A stretch of 64,000 bases of DNA from a virus. Under the pieces are notes generated by a model. The model ran no database searches, was not told the DNA's origin, and was given only the letters and a program-made list of their open reading frames with translations. Location: the IMG/VR virus record IMGVR_UViG_3300043411_000942, positions 62,001 to 126,000 of that record. One strand, written 5' to 3'. Positions within the stretch are counted from its first letter, which is position 1. Each line of letters opens with the position of its first letter. Shown here in pieces: positions 6,125 to 13,393 of this stretch. The translations under genes were made by a program, and so were the position numbers.

Positions 6125-6832
6125 ATGTTCACCATTGAGAAGACTGAGCCTAGTGTGCGGTACCGATTGCTCTTGGTACCCATCGAACAAATTTCGCCGT
6201 CTATGTACAGAAAGGACCGGCTACATGTTACCACCTCTGTGGCTCAGTATGCTACGCGTGAGGACATAGTTGCGCTGATACCTGAGGACCGAATCAGCCC
6301 AACAAGCCCTCCGTCACCCGAATGGCACGCATGGCATCAGACCCAGATGGCGATCGATTACCACCGTCGAGTTGACGAGCCTGGATCGGATACCGTACGC
6401 CGCCTAGCGAGGGAGCGAGATACAGCTAACGTTGAGGTGAAGGCTCTGAAGGCAGAGGTGAAGGCTCTGAAGGCAGATCTTGAGCGTCAGCAAAGTGATG
6501 CTAAGCTTTGCATCGAAGACCTGGAAAGGTCACTCGATTTCCAGACTAAACGTTGCGAGTGGCAAAGGTCAGAGATGGGGGTCCTAGAGGACCGGGCGGC
6601 AAAGGCCGAGCGGCAATGCGTAGATCGCATTGCCGCTATTCGACAAGAACAATGCCTTTTGACGAAGGCTGTCTCATTGAAGGTGGCCCTAGATATCGCA
6701 CCTTGCTCTGAAAATCCATATTGTTGGAGGATTCTCTACAACAATAAAGGGACGCACGGTATTTCAGCAGGTGACCCCTCCGAGGTCCACAGTAAAGTGG
6801 CTTCAATCCTAGCTAGATTCGAAAACAGTTAA
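6125..6832 (+). CDS. Coiled-coil protein, about 235 aa
   Basis: ATG 6125 follows AGGA; a GTG at 6074 is the alternative. The centre (about residues 100-195) is a long coiled coil containing a perfect 21-base tandem duplication, encoding EVKALKA twice, at 6434-6475. The C-terminal 45 residues look globular (NPYCWRILYNNKG). The stop TAA lies inside the next GTTAAA. Confidence 0.65.
   Translation: MFTIEKTEPSVRYRLLLVPIEQISPSMYRKDRLHVTTSVAQYATREDIVALIPEDRISPTSPPSPEWHAWHQTQMAIDYHRRVDEPGSDTVRRLARERDTANVEVKALKAEVKALKADLERQQSDAKLCIEDLERSLDFQTKRCEWQRSEMGVLEDRAAKAERQCVDRIAAIRQEQCLLTKAVSLKVALDIAPCSENPYCWRILYNNKGTHGISAGDPSEVHSKVASILARFENS
6434..6475 (+). repeat. Two perfect 21-base tandem repeats in a coiled coil
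   Basis: Two identical 21-base units (6434-6454, 6455-6475), each exactly seven codons, add one heptad to the coiled coil without breaking frame. Confidence 0.9.
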
Positions 6833-6856
6833 ACCTCCACCACCCAGTTACGTAGG
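6828..6856 (+). promoter_or_regulatory. ECF-like phage promoter, copy 8
   Basis: GTTAAA 6828-6833, 16-base spacer, ACGTAGG 6850-6856, 7 bases to ATG 6864. TAA 6830-6832 is the upstream stop. Confidence 0.85.
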
Positions 6857-6863
6857 GTTCTAC

Positions 6864-7127
6864 ATGACAACCCGAGTAAAGTCTGCTGAGGAAATGGCGC
6901 TTGAAACTGAATTCCAGCGTCGACGGAACATGGTGAGCTGCAACGTCCTCTATGAGCAGGGGGGCAAGCGCTCCACGTCCGTTACCCTTACCGTTCTTGG
7001 TGTAGAGATCGGTACCCGTACCGAGTTCACCACTCGCGGTAAGGTGTCCTCGGTCCTCATCACTCTCCCTTCGCTGGACCGCCTTAACGCGCTCCTTTCC
7101 CTTCCTGTCGCTGGCACGGAAGCTTAG
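6864..7127 (+). CDS. Hypothetical protein, 87 aa
   Basis: Starts 7 bases after promoter copy 8. N-terminal charged helix, then beta strands rich in Thr/Val (SVTLTVLGVEIGTRTEF). No family recognised. About 108 non-coding bases follow, with a CCGGG/CCCGG inverted repeat. Confidence 0.7.
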   Translation: MTTRVKSAEEMALETEFQRRRNMVSCNVLYEQGGKRSTSVTLTVLGVEIGTRTEFTTRGKVSSVLITLPSLDRLNALLSLPVAGTEA

Positions 7128-7235
7128 CCACTTGGGTAATTACGGGAACCGGGTGTGGGTGTACCACTGAAGTGTGTCCCGGATCTGGGAAGCCCACCAT
7201 TCTCTAGGATTCTTGGAGGGGGAGGTTAAAGACCT

Positions 7236-7436
7236 ATGAGTAAAGTGAGGCAATACGTAACCACGGGAGCCAGTTTATACGATACGGACGATCGAGGGTA
7301 TAGGGTGTACCTAGAGCCAAGGATGGTACCCGACCCCGTTCCTCCTGACTTTACTGACACCTGGGATCTAAAGTCGTCCATTGAGTATGACGGCAACGTT
7401 CTTTGGTTTTGGCAAAGGGATGTGGAGTCCAGTTAA
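7236..7436 (+). CDS. Hypothetical protein, 66 aa
   Basis: ATG 7236 follows GGAGG at 7217-7221, a longer gap than usual. Contains PDPVPPDFTDTWDL and LWFWQRD. Its TAA stop lies in the next -35. Confidence 0.6.
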   Translation: MSKVRQYVTTGASLYDTDDRGYRVYLEPRMVPDPVPPDFTDTWDLKSSIEYDGNVLWFWQRDVESS

Positions 7437-7460
7437 ACTTCCCCCTCCCATACCCGTAGG
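7432..7460 (+). promoter_or_regulatory. ECF-like phage promoter, copy 9
   Basis: GTTAAA 7432-7437, 16-base spacer, CCGTAGG 7454-7460, 7 bases to ATG 7468. TAA 7434-7436 is the upstream stop. Confidence 0.85.
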
Positions 7461-7467
7461 TGCTGCT

Positions 7468-7665
7468 ATGTGCGAATGTTATCAAGTTGGAGGTCCGTGG
7501 ATTGCAGAGGACCCAAACTGCCCTACTCATGGAGATGAGGCTCGATCGCGAGCTACCAAAGCTGCCAGTCTTGAGGATGAGGTCGAGCACCTTGAGGCCG
7601 AGGTTGCTCATCTTACGCGAAGACTCGAAGCTTTGGAGCGTGCTGTCTTTGGGAAGACCTTATGA
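7468..7665 (+). CDS. Small coiled-coil protein, 65 aa
   Basis: The promoter selects ATG 7468 (MCECYQVGGPW) within a longer open frame. N-terminal CEC plus a later CPTH could bind metal. The C-terminal half (LEDEVEHLEAEVAHLTRRLE) is a leucine-zipper-like coiled coil. ATGA overlap with the next gene. Confidence 0.7.
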   Translation: MCECYQVGGPWIAEDPNCPTHGDEARSRATKAASLEDEVEHLEAEVAHLTRRLEALERAVFGKTL

Positions 7666-7925
7666 AAGCTCGTAACCCGTTGCCATTCGTCACCCCTCCA
7701 TCCAATGGGAGCCGTATCCTCCTGGAGGGTACCAAGGAGGTCCTTGGGTTGTTCTTTGGCTCCTACTCCAGGGACTATCACCTTGCGAGGTATACGCCCT
7801 ACGGTGGAGGCCCTAGAGACACTCTCTGTAGTCAGTACGTTGGCATACTGACCTCCTCGGCTAGTCCCGAAGGCCTCACTTGCAAGATTTGCATCAAGAA
7901 TGCAAGAAAGATTATCAATGCCTGA
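7662..7925 (+). CDS. Hypothetical protein with C-terminal CxxC, 87 aa
   Basis: ATGA overlap with its neighbour. A beta-rich centre, then a C-terminal TCKICIKNARK that looks like half of a zinc ribbon. Confidence 0.65.
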   Translation: MKARNPLPFVTPPSNGSRILLEGTKEVLGLFFGSYSRDYHLARYTPYGGGPRDTLCSQYVGILTSSASPEGLTCKICIKNARKIINA

Positions 7926-8187
7926 CACGAAGCCTTGGCACCCTATGGATGCCAACCTAGAGCCAGAGAGGGCCGAGAAACTTACCCCTGACATATCTAC
8001 TGAAGTAGGTTGCGAGGAGGGGAGCGCTGATACTCCTGAGGCTGGGGTCGGTTTGGAGACAGTTGCGATCGAGATGCCAGTTGTAATGCTGGAACTGAGC
8101 GAGGGGTACGAACAGTTCCCGTTGCCGTATGATAAGTGGGTTATCTTGGTGACTCGGTTTACTAGGCTCCACAACAAGCTCAAGTAG
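7918..8187 (+). CDS. Hypothetical acidic protein, 89 aa
   Basis: ATG 7918 (MPDTKPWHPMD) overlaps the previous gene by 8 bases. Acidic through the middle, with a hydrophobic C-terminus (YDKWVILVTRFTRL). No family recognised. Confidence 0.6.
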   Translation: MPDTKPWHPMDANLEPERAEKLTPDISTEVGCEEGSADTPEAGVGLETVAIEMPVVMLELSEGYEQFPLPYDKWVILVTRFTRLHNKLK

Positions 8188-8189
8188 TC

Positions 8190-8993
8190 ATGTACAAATA
8201 CACAGCACACATACGCCTACTTGATACTTCAAAGATCACGTACCGTCCTGAGCTGCATGGAGAGCTTACGCGAAGCTCTGTGTTAGCCACGCGGCTCAGT
8301 AAAGCCCTTGCCAAGGTGATTTTTGCCTCCAAAGCCCTCCAACTTCTAAAGACTGAGGAAGCTAGAGCCGCACACAATAGGGCGGTTCTAGCTCTACTCA
8401 AAGTGGAGGGAGAGCTGCTCGAAAATGTAGAAAAGTGCGGGAGTCAGAGGCGCTCGGTAACCACAACCCGAACCGCAGTTACTACCACTAATCCAACGTG
8501 GCCTAAGCACAAAGCCCCTGACCCAGTCCGTAAGCATGCGAAACTTCTAGAAGCTGTCTTCCAGCCAGGGGATGGCCCACAGGATCTTGTGGGTAAGCTA
8601 ACGTGTGAGGCTACCCAAGGGAAGCCTCTCGAAGAGCGCTTCTGGAGAGAAATTGTAGGCTTCCGTAGGCTACGGCACGACACTCGTCTCACTGTGGCCA
8701 AGAAATTCCTGGAGAGATCCGTGACATCCCAGATTACTCATGTAGCAATCAAGTTTGGTCTTCGGGTAGAGTGTCTCCCCCGACCCAATCGACACCACCA
8801 TGTGCTGCATGCCATCAACCTCAAGGGTGGTCGCAGAGAAGAGCGTGGGGTGGAGGGGTTTCTCACAAGCGATGGAGACTTTCTCACTCGGGAAGAAGCG
8901 TACACGCTTGCGAAGCGAAATGGGCAGTTTGCACGTCAAATGAGGCCAGGTTGCTATGACGGCCCCAAGCTTTTCTCAGAAGACCTGTGGTAG
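8190..8993 (+). CDS. Hypothetical protein with GFLTSDGxFLxRxEA motif, 267 aa
   Basis: The N-terminal 85 residues are helical and basic, then a Thr-rich linker (TTTRTAVTTTN), then a globular C-terminal part. The end carries GFLTSDGDFLTREEAYTLA-KRNGQ, a short 'GFlTs.G.F..R.EA...A...gQ' module that I know from many phage proteins of unknown function. Last gene before promoter copy 10. Confidence 0.65.
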   Translation: MYKYTAHIRLLDTSKITYRPELHGELTRSSVLATRLSKALAKVIFASKALQLLKTEEARAAHNRAVLALLKVEGELLENVEKCGSQRRSVTTTRTAVTTTNPTWPKHKAPDPVRKHAKLLEAVFQPGDGPQDLVGKLTCEATQGKPLEERFWREIVGFRRLRHDTRLTVAKKFLERSVTSQITHVAIKFGLRVECLPRPNRHHHVLHAINLKGGRREERGVEGFLTSDGDFLTREEAYTLAKRNGQFARQMRPGCYDGPKLFSEDLW

Positions 8994-8995
8994 TC

Positions 8996-9023
8996 GTTAA
9001 ACTTCCAGCTTGGGCTACGTAGG
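8996..9023 (+). promoter_or_regulatory. ECF-like phage promoter, copy 10
   Basis: GTTAAA 8996-9001, 15-base spacer, ACGTAGG 9017-9023, 7 bases to ATG 9031. Confidence 0.8.
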
Positions 9024-9030
9024 AGACTAC

Positions 9031-9252
9031 ATGTACATATACCTATTGAAGCAGACCTCTCAAGCGAGTTTCGACAACAACGAAGCCTTCGTTGTTCGAG
9101 CAAAGAACTTCACGGAAGCTCGCGAAATCGCCTCAAAAGCATGTGGAGATGAGGGGCCTCATCTGTGGTTGGATAAGAATCGGTCTTCCTGTAAGCGCGT
9201 CAACCCAGTGGGTAAGTCGGAACTTATCCTGAATTCCTACAAGAGCGGATAA
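9031..9252 (+). CDS. Hypothetical protein, 73 aa
   Basis: The promoter places the start at 9031 rather than 9010. MYIYLLKQ... EAFVVRAKNFTEAREIAS resembles small phage alpha/beta proteins with a 'VvvA.n..eAr.iA' strand-helix unit. No precise family. Confidence 0.7.
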   Translation: MYIYLLKQTSQASFDNNEAFVVRAKNFTEAREIASKACGDEGPHLWLDKNRSSCKRVNPVGKSELILNSYKSG

Positions 9253-9258
9253 CCCTAC

Positions 9259-9528
9259 GTGGCTGCCATAGAAGAATCATTCAAGAAGCGTGGATTTAAG
9301 CCTCAGGACATCCTTAAGGTTGCTGAGAAGCACGTACGACTCTACGAGCGTAGAATCGCCCGAGGTGGGTCTTGGGTGCGTATTGACGAGTGTCAAGCAC
9401 TCCTACAGCTTTGGCAAGGCGTTGTCCGAGGGCAAGGAGAAGTTCTCACGCCAACCCAGATGTGCGAGATTTTGGATGCGGATGACGCAGGTGAATTCGA
9501 GGAATTCACCATAGTAATCAAAGAGTAG
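9259..9528 (+). CDS. Hypothetical helical protein, 89 aa
   Basis: GTG start. Mostly helical (DILKVAEKHVRLYERRIARGG, then ECQALLQLWQGV). Sits 2 bases before the AlkB-like gene and is probably co-transcribed with it. Confidence 0.6.
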   Translation: MAAIEESFKKRGFKPQDILKVAEKHVRLYERRIARGGSWVRIDECQALLQLWQGVVRGQGEVLTPTQMCEILDADDAGEFEEFTIVIKE

Positions 9529-9530
9529 CC

Positions 9531-10088
9531 ATGCTCCCCCCTACCGTTTTATACTACTCACGCTTTCTGCGAGAACCCGGCCCGGTCTTTGACGCGCTCC
9601 GGGTTGCTTCGGCTTGGGAGCAGAAGAGCGTCACAATCTATGGGAAGTCGATTCCGCAGCCTCGCTTGATCGCGTGGTACGGGGACCCTGGTACCTCGTA
9701 CACCTACTCGGGGCTCAGAGTAGACCCCAACCCCTGGTTCCCTGCCCTGGCCTCTCTGAAGGCTGAGGTTGAGCGAGCTACGGGAGCCACCTTCAACTCG
9801 GTACTTCTTAACCTGTACCGTAACGGGTCGGATTCCGTAGCCTGGCATGCAGATGATGAGCCAGAACTTGGCTCGAATCCTACGATCGCCTCGGTAAGTC
9901 TTGGAGCTACACGTAAGTTTCAGCTCAAGCACAACCTTACCAAGGAGGTTTTCAGTGTAGACCTAACCTCAGGTAGTCTTCTCGTGATGTCTGGGAGCAC
10001 CCAGGAGACTTACAAACACGCGGTTTTGAAGACGACACGTCCTGTTGGAGAAAGGATCAACCTGACGTTTAGGCGAATTTTCAGTTAA
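9531..10088 (+). CDS. alkB-like: AlkB-like 2-oxoglutarate/Fe(II) dioxygenase
   Basis: 185 aa, close to the length of ALKBH2/3-type proteins. The Fe(II) ligands are H106 and D108 in WHADDEPELG and H163 in YKHAVLK. R175 and R181 in GERINLTFR match the 2-oxoglutarate-binding RxNxTFR signature, and LNLYRNGSDSVAWH matches the family's N.Y.dG.d.i.WH. Such enzymes remove alkyl groups from nucleic-acid bases. In a phage it could repair or edit phage nucleic acid. The TAA stop lies in promoter copy 11. Confidence 0.9.
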   Translation: MLPPTVLYYSRFLREPGPVFDALRVASAWEQKSVTIYGKSIPQPRLIAWYGDPGTSYTYSGLRVDPNPWFPALASLKAEVERATGATFNSVLLNLYRNGSDSVAWHADDEPELGSNPTIASVSLGATRKFQLKHNLTKEVFSVDLTSGSLLVMSGSTQETYKHAVLKTTRPVGERINLTFRRIFS

Positions 10089-10112
10089 GCCTCCCGCAAG
10101 GGGATCCGTAGG
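10084..10112 (+). promoter_or_regulatory. ECF-like phage promoter, copy 11
   Basis: GTTAAG 10084-10089, 16-base spacer, CCGTAGG 10106-10112. The gap to ATG 10133 is 20 bases and contains its own GAGG ribosome site. TAA 10086-10088 is the AlkB stop. Confidence 0.75.
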
Positions 10113-10132
10113 GACTCTCAGAGGCACTGAAA

Positions 10133-10345
10133 ATGTCGGACTATCGAAAGTGGATCAAGAAGGTGGTTGCGCTTGTGAGTAAGCTCGGCTGGAAGGTCGA
10201 CCAGAAGAACCACTACAAGTTCAAGTCCCCTAATGGCGGCACGACCGTGATCGCGCCTTGTACTCCCAGTAGTTACAACGCCATGTGGACGGTTCGACGA
10301 GATTTTCGTAAGGCTGGGCTCGAATTGGACATGAGCAGCCTCTAG
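10133..10345 (+). CDS. HicA-like (YcfA) dsRBD-fold protein
   Basis: 70 aa. The order KKVVALVSKLGWKV, NHYKFKSPNGG, TTVIAPCTP, then VRRDFRKAGLEL matches the HicA toxin fold: helix, beta-hairpin with the catalytic His (here NHYKF), strands, C-terminal helix. HicA is an mRNA interferase normally paired with HicB, but no HicB follows; a tRNA gene does. It may be a solo RNA-binding protein. Confidence 0.65.
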   Translation: MSDYRKWIKKVVALVSKLGWKVDQKNHYKFKSPNGGTTVIAPCTPSSYNAMWTVRRDFRKAGLELDMSSL

Positions 10346-10352
10346 TGTATTC

Positions 10353-10425
10353 GGGACCTTAGCTCAGTTGGTAGAGCTGCGGACTTTTAATCCGTAGGTC
10401 GTGGGTTCAAGTCCCACAGGTCCCA
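10353..10425 (+). tRNA. tRNA-Lys(TTT)
   Basis: Complete cloverleaf: acceptor GGGACCT/AGGTCCC, D-arm GCTC/GAGC, anticodon stem GCGGA/TCCGT with loop CTTTTAA (anticodon TTT), T-arm GTGGG-TTCAAGT-CCCAC, discriminator A. CCA is not encoded, so the CCA-adding enzyme at 42648-43880 or the host must add it. Lys-TTT is a common target of host anticodon nucleases, fitting the RNA-repair genes nearby. Confidence 0.97.
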
Positions 10426-10580
10426 CTAACTGGATACTGTCTTAGCGAAGGTGTGCACCCTGAGCTATGATCGGACTCCAGCGAGGAGCTACCCGTTCCC
10501 ACGTAGATAGAGTGAGTCGCCCATCCCCCACTGGACTTGTTAAGCCCAACCGGATGGTCAACGACCCACTTAAACGGTAG
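10426..10580 (+). other. Non-coding stretch after tRNA-Lys
   Basis: No ORF. Contains an inverted repeat CCATCC/GGATGG around position 10550 and ends in a strong terminator. Possibly the tRNA precursor's 3' trailer or another structured RNA. Confidence 0.4.
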
Positions 10581-10620
10581 AGAGGGGGGCTAGTATGCAG
10601 CTAGCCCCCTCTTGTTTTTT
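10581..10620 (+). terminator. Strong Rho-independent terminator
   Basis: AGAGGGGGGCTAG pairs with CTAGCCCCCTCT (one-base bulge) across a 7-base loop, followed by TTGTTTTTT. Ends the tRNA/HicA-like transcript. Confidence 0.9.
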
Positions 10621-10651
10621 CTCTTACGCCTGTGTGAGACTGGAGGTGCAA

Positions 10652-10834
10652 GTGTCTAACGTAAACGAGGTTACTGGTACTGACCATGACGGGCTGTGTG
10701 AGGAATGCGACACAACCTTGACGCACGAGAATCTCATTGAGAGCAGACTGGGTTTCTACTGTTCCGAGACATGCAAGGCTACGGCAGAGGACTACCCATA
10801 CGCCCCTTACCGCGAGGACTTCCACGCAGATTGA
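10652..10834 (+). CDS. Small zinc-ribbon protein, 60 aa
   Basis: The frame is open back through the terminator to 10595; GTG 10652 after GGAGG is preferred. CEECDTTL about residue 15 and CSETC about residue 36 form a treble-clef or zinc-ribbon pair. It sits just upstream of the HNH gene. Confidence 0.6.
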   Translation: MSNVNEVTGTDHDGLCEECDTTLTHENLIESRLGFYCSETCKATAEDYPYAPYREDFHAD

Positions 10835-10841
10835 ATGCAGC

Positions 10842-11165
10842 ATGTCAAAAAAGAACGTGAGGCAGAAGTTCAGGGACTTGGTCTTCACTCGGGACAAGCA
10901 TGTTTGCCGGGTCTGTAGGGCCTTAGGTGAGCTAGATGCTCACCACATTACAGATCGCAACCTGATGCCGGGTGGGGGCTATGTGCCGGGGAACGGAATT
11001 TCCCTGTGCAAAGATTGTCACTTAAAGGCAGAGCATTTCCACTCAACAGGTGAGAGCTTGCCAGGGTTTTCTCCAGAGGACCTGTACCAACTAATCGGTT
11101 CAAGTTATGCCGAAGCTCTTGAAGCTTCGAGACTCCATGAGAGATTTAAGCACCTCTCTGGTTAA
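10842..11165 (+). CDS. HNH endonuclease
   Basis: 107 aa starting MSKKNVRQKF (the open frame extends to 10737 but overlaps the previous gene). DKHVCRVCRALGELDAHHI, then GNGISLCKDCHLKAEH, is the HNH core: two CxxC pairs and the HH metal/catalytic dyad. A free-standing HNH of this kind is typical of mobile homing endonucleases of phages. The TAA stop lies in promoter copy 12. Confidence 0.85.
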   Translation: MSKKNVRQKFRDLVFTRDKHVCRVCRALGELDAHHITDRNLMPGGGYVPGNGISLCKDCHLKAEHFHSTGESLPGFSPEDLYQLIGSSYAEALEASRLHERFKHLSG

Positions 11166-11188
11166 GCCGCACTAGCAGAATCCGTAAG
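11161..11188 (+). promoter_or_regulatory. ECF-like phage promoter, copy 12
   Basis: GTTAAG 11161-11166, 15-base spacer, CCGTAAG 11182-11188, 7 bases to ATG 11196. TAA 11163-11165 is the HNH stop. Confidence 0.8.
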
Positions 11189-11195
11189 GCTTTAC

Positions 11196-11558
11196 ATGAC
11201 CGACTACAACCTATCTAAGATCGATCAACTCTTCGTGTCCGGTTTGGAAGCCCACATCGAGATGATGAAAGCTACTCCTGGTGAGGATGGCGTTACGCGT
11301 CAACTCGAAGCTCAAGCTCTTTTGCAGACGTTCAAGACCTTGGGGGCAACCCTAATCTTGCGGGTTGTACACGATGCACTAGCTGCGTCTACTGGGGAGC
11401 AAGAACAAACCATTGGTCTTGACTCGGCTTCCGTGGATTGGCACTTGAACCAACTCGTCACAAGTCTGGGTCGGGCACGAACAATTACCTCGAACTTGAG
11501 TCGACGCACTGCTAGTGAACTCCAGGGTATTCAGGCAAAATGGTCGAGCATTCTATGA
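11196..11558 (+). CDS. Hypothetical helical protein, 120 aa
   Basis: Almost entirely helical: IDQLFVSGLEAHIEMMK, then a long Ala/Leu helix, then LNQLVTSLGRARTI. No family recognised. Confidence 0.7.
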   Translation: MTDYNLSKIDQLFVSGLEAHIEMMKATPGEDGVTRQLEAQALLQTFKTLGATLILRVVHDALAASTGEQEQTIGLDSASVDWHLNQLVTSLGRARTITSNLSRRTASELQGIQAKWSSIL

Positions 11559-11600
11559 CAACAGGAGGTTCGCCGAACCTCCTTCAACCCCTCCCAGGAT

Positions 11601-11828
11601 TTGGGTTTCGGTCAACGCCAACACAAGGGGGTCTGTAAGTCGTGCCACCATGTGATGTTGGAGGTGGATGGGACTTTCTACCACAACGCGGTAGCTGGGG
11701 ATGGTAAACCCTACCGGTGTGAGTACGTACGTCAGGGTAGAACCCAATTCAAATTCGGAGACCCTGAGGTCCTACCGTTCCTCCGTAAGCGGGACCGTCG
11801 CTCAAACAAAAGAGCCGAAAAGTTCTAG
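11601..11828 (+). CDS. Small zinc-binding protein, about 75 aa
   Basis: TTG 11601 after CAGGA keeps the CKSCHHVM pair in the protein; ATG 11652 would lose it. A single CxxC with a later YRCEY and a very basic C-terminus (RKRDRRSNKRAEK) suggest nucleic-acid binding. Confidence 0.5.
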   Translation: MGFGQRQHKGVCKSCHHVMLEVDGTFYHNAVAGDGKPYRCEYVRQGRTQFKFGDPEVLPFLRKRDRRSNKRAEKF

Positions 11829-11833
11829 TTCCA

Positions 11834-11862
11834 GTTAAGCTCTCACCTTGAAGGTCCGTAGG
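11834..11862 (+). promoter_or_regulatory. ECF-like phage promoter, copy 13
   Basis: GTTAAG 11834-11839, 16-base spacer, CCGTAGG 11856-11862, 7 bases to the micro-ORF ATG 11870. Confidence 0.8.
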
Positions 11863-11869
11863 TACCCAT

Positions 11870-11914
11870 ATGGAAGACGAGAGAGTTTGCAACTGGACGA
11901 TTGACTCCGAGTAA
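11870..11914 (+). CDS. 14-aa leader micro-ORF
   Basis: ATG exactly 7 bases after the promoter opens MEDERVCNWTIDSE and stops 15 bases before the next gene. Promoter spacing says this start is used. Confidence 0.45.
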   Translation: MEDERVCNWTIDSE

Positions 11915-11929
11915 GACAAGGAAACTAAC

Positions 11930-12127
11930 ATGGAAAATCGAGCCACCCACCACGTCACCATTGATGGCGTTGAGACGACCCTCACCTTCGACTCGTTCTC
12001 TCAGGGGAGAGGGTACCAGTACCTGACCCCAGGGAACGCTTCTAGTCACGCCTTCAATTGGCCACTGACCCAGCAGCTTGGTCGCAAGTTTTCGACCAAC
12101 GGCCACGTTTACCAGGTTCTTGATTGA
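11930..12127 (+). CDS. Hypothetical protein, 65 aa
   Basis: Preceded by AAGGA. A beta-rich sequence (HHVTIDGVETTLTFDSF) followed by GKVY-like strands (HVYQVLD). Probably a small beta barrel. No family recognised. Confidence 0.65.
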   Translation: MENRATHHVTIDGVETTLTFDSFSQGRGYQYLTPGNASSHAFNWPLTQQLGRKFSTNGHVYQVLD

Positions 12128-12128
12128 G

Positions 12129-12157
12129 GTTAAGGACCCCTTCAACCCCTACGTAGA
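12129..12157 (+). promoter_or_regulatory. ECF-like phage promoter, copy 14
   Basis: GTTAAG 12129-12134, 16-base spacer, ACGTAGA 12151-12157, 7 bases to ATG 12165. Confidence 0.75.
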
Positions 12158-12164
12158 GTGGGAC

Positions 12165-12350
12165 ATGGAATCAGTAGAAATTACCTACAAGGACGATCCT
12201 GTCTTTGAGTTTTGCGAGTACTTGCGCAAACGTGGGGGTTGGGTTTCGTGTGCGGTTATGGCTAGGGGCCTATCAAATTGGGTGTCCGGCTGCTACGCAA
12301 CACCTAACTTTGCGCTCCAGGCGGCTATTCGAGAGACCTACGGAGATTAG
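12165..12350 (+). CDS. Hypothetical protein, 61 aa
   Basis: The promoter selects ATG 12165 (MESVEITYKDD) over the longer frame from 12078, which overlaps the previous gene. Two helices separated by WVSCAVMARGLSNW. Confidence 0.65.
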   Translation: MESVEITYKDDPVFEFCEYLRKRGGWVSCAVMARGLSNWVSGCYATPNFALQAAIRETYGD

Positions 12351-12352
12351 AG

Positions 12353-12595
12353 ATGGCGAAGCGATTCCGTGACGGACTAGAAACCGACTTTTACGTTCGT
12401 GTAGATGGAGGTAGTGAGACAGACTACGAGTTATTTCCAAGGGAGACAGCAGCTCAGGCAGCAAAAGAGTTCTTCCTGACGTTCTACTACGGCAACAATA
12501 TCCAAGCACCCCAACGATTTCATGTACGGCATCCAAACGGCACTGTGCAGACTTTCGACGTCAAGGCTGTAATTGAAGTCACTGAGGTAGCTTAG
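12353..12595 (+). CDS. Hypothetical protein, 80 aa
   Basis: Follows two bases after the previous stop. Strand-helix-strand pattern (FYVRVDGG, AAQAAKEFFL, RFHVRHPNG) like the small 'sequence-to-amide' phage proteins. No precise family. Confidence 0.65.
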   Translation: MAKRFRDGLETDFYVRVDGGSETDYELFPRETAAQAAKEFFLTFYYGNNIQAPQRFHVRHPNGTVQTFDVKAVIEVTEVA

Positions 12596-12597
12596 CC

Positions 12598-12774
12598 TTG
12601 TGGGAAGTCTACTGGGGAGTTCTTGGGGAGTGGTACCTAGTAGCCTGCAACTCCGAAGAAGAGGCCTTAGAGCTACAGGACGACCTGCTTGGTTACGCTG
12701 GCTACGTGGACATTGAGGTCTACATTAGGCCAGCTCTACCCGTGTACTTAACTCGTTACGCAAAGCTACCATGA
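12598..12774 (+). CDS. Hypothetical protein, 58 aa, TTG start
   Basis: A 59-codon frame from TTG fills the gap between two genes exactly, starting 2 bases after one stop and ending in an ATGA overlap with the next start. Sequence starts WEVYWGVLGEWYLVAC after the initiator and contains EEEALELQDDLL. The fit of both ends argues for a real gene. Confidence 0.55.
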   Translation: MWEVYWGVLGEWYLVACNSEEEALELQDDLLGYAGYVDIEVYIRPALPVYLTRYAKLP

Positions 12775-13088
12775 TCGAAGACTCCCGCCCCCCGTCCAGC
12801 GTTCGATCTGCTACTGCTCAGGAGCTTGCTCCAAAAGCGTACGAGGTTTTTGTCTCTAAGTACCCAACCACAACTCCTATCTTGGGGTGGCCAGACCTAG
12901 CTAAGGCCTATCGACGTTGGTGGGTATTCAAGATTGAAGCTGCTTTACAGCTAATCTCGAAAGAGCAGCTGAGGGGAACTAACGAGGGTCACGTAGCCAG
13001 ACTTACATTGCTACTTTGGGATAGGTGGGAGGACTGTGGCGCCCAAGGACCGTGTTGGATAGCGGTCGCAAGGTCCCTTTTGGGTTAG
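12771..13088 (+). CDS. Hypothetical protein, 105 aa
   Basis: ATGA overlap with its neighbour. Pro/Ser-rich N-terminus, then helices rich in Trp (AKAYRRWWVFKIEAALQL, LLLWDRWEDCG). No family recognised. Confidence 0.65.
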   Translation: MIEDSRPPSSVRSATAQELAPKAYEVFVSKYPTTTPILGWPDLAKAYRRWWVFKIEAALQLISKEQLRGTNEGHVARLTLLLWDRWEDCGAQGPCWIAVARSLLG

Positions 13089-13096
13089 GAGTTCGT

Positions 13097-13393
13097 ATGC
13101 GATGGTATAAAAACCTATCGAAGTCCCCAACCGGTACACGGATTGTGTACCGGTTGGGAGGGGACGACTACTTCTCTGCGGAGATTAGGGTAATCAGTAG
13201 GGGAGTAAGCGTGAACACCACAAGCATGAACGATGCCTACCTCCGAGAGTTTCGAGACATGCTCCACCTTGCCAAATGCCAGTACCAAAAGCTAAGTCAA
13301 GGCCTCCCGCCTTTGACCATAGTTGAAGAGAGAGACGTCCTAAGTGACATGCTCTCTCCGGTCATACTTGAGCCGGTAAAGGCTCAAGTATGA
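13097..13393 (+). CDS. Hypothetical protein, 98 aa
   Basis: ATG 13097 (MRWYKNLSKS) follows TAGGAG and removes a 63-base overlap that the longer frame would have. Beta-hairpin start (TRIVYRLGGDDYFSAEIRV), then helices. ATGA overlap with the next gene. Confidence 0.65.
   Translation: MRWYKNLSKSPTGTRIVYRLGGDDYFSAEIRVISRGVSVNTTSMNDAYLREFRDMLHLAKCQYQKLSQGLPPLTIVEERDVLSDMLSPVILEPVKAQV

Noticed and set aside
7608-8210. 200-aa ORF on the minus strand
   Set aside because: Shadow of three tightly packed plus-strand genes with matching junctions; Ser-rich, low-complexity translation.
10353-10425. tRNA-Lys as a prophage attachment site
   Set aside because: No repeat of the tRNA 3' end and no integrase nearby; it sits inside a phage operon.
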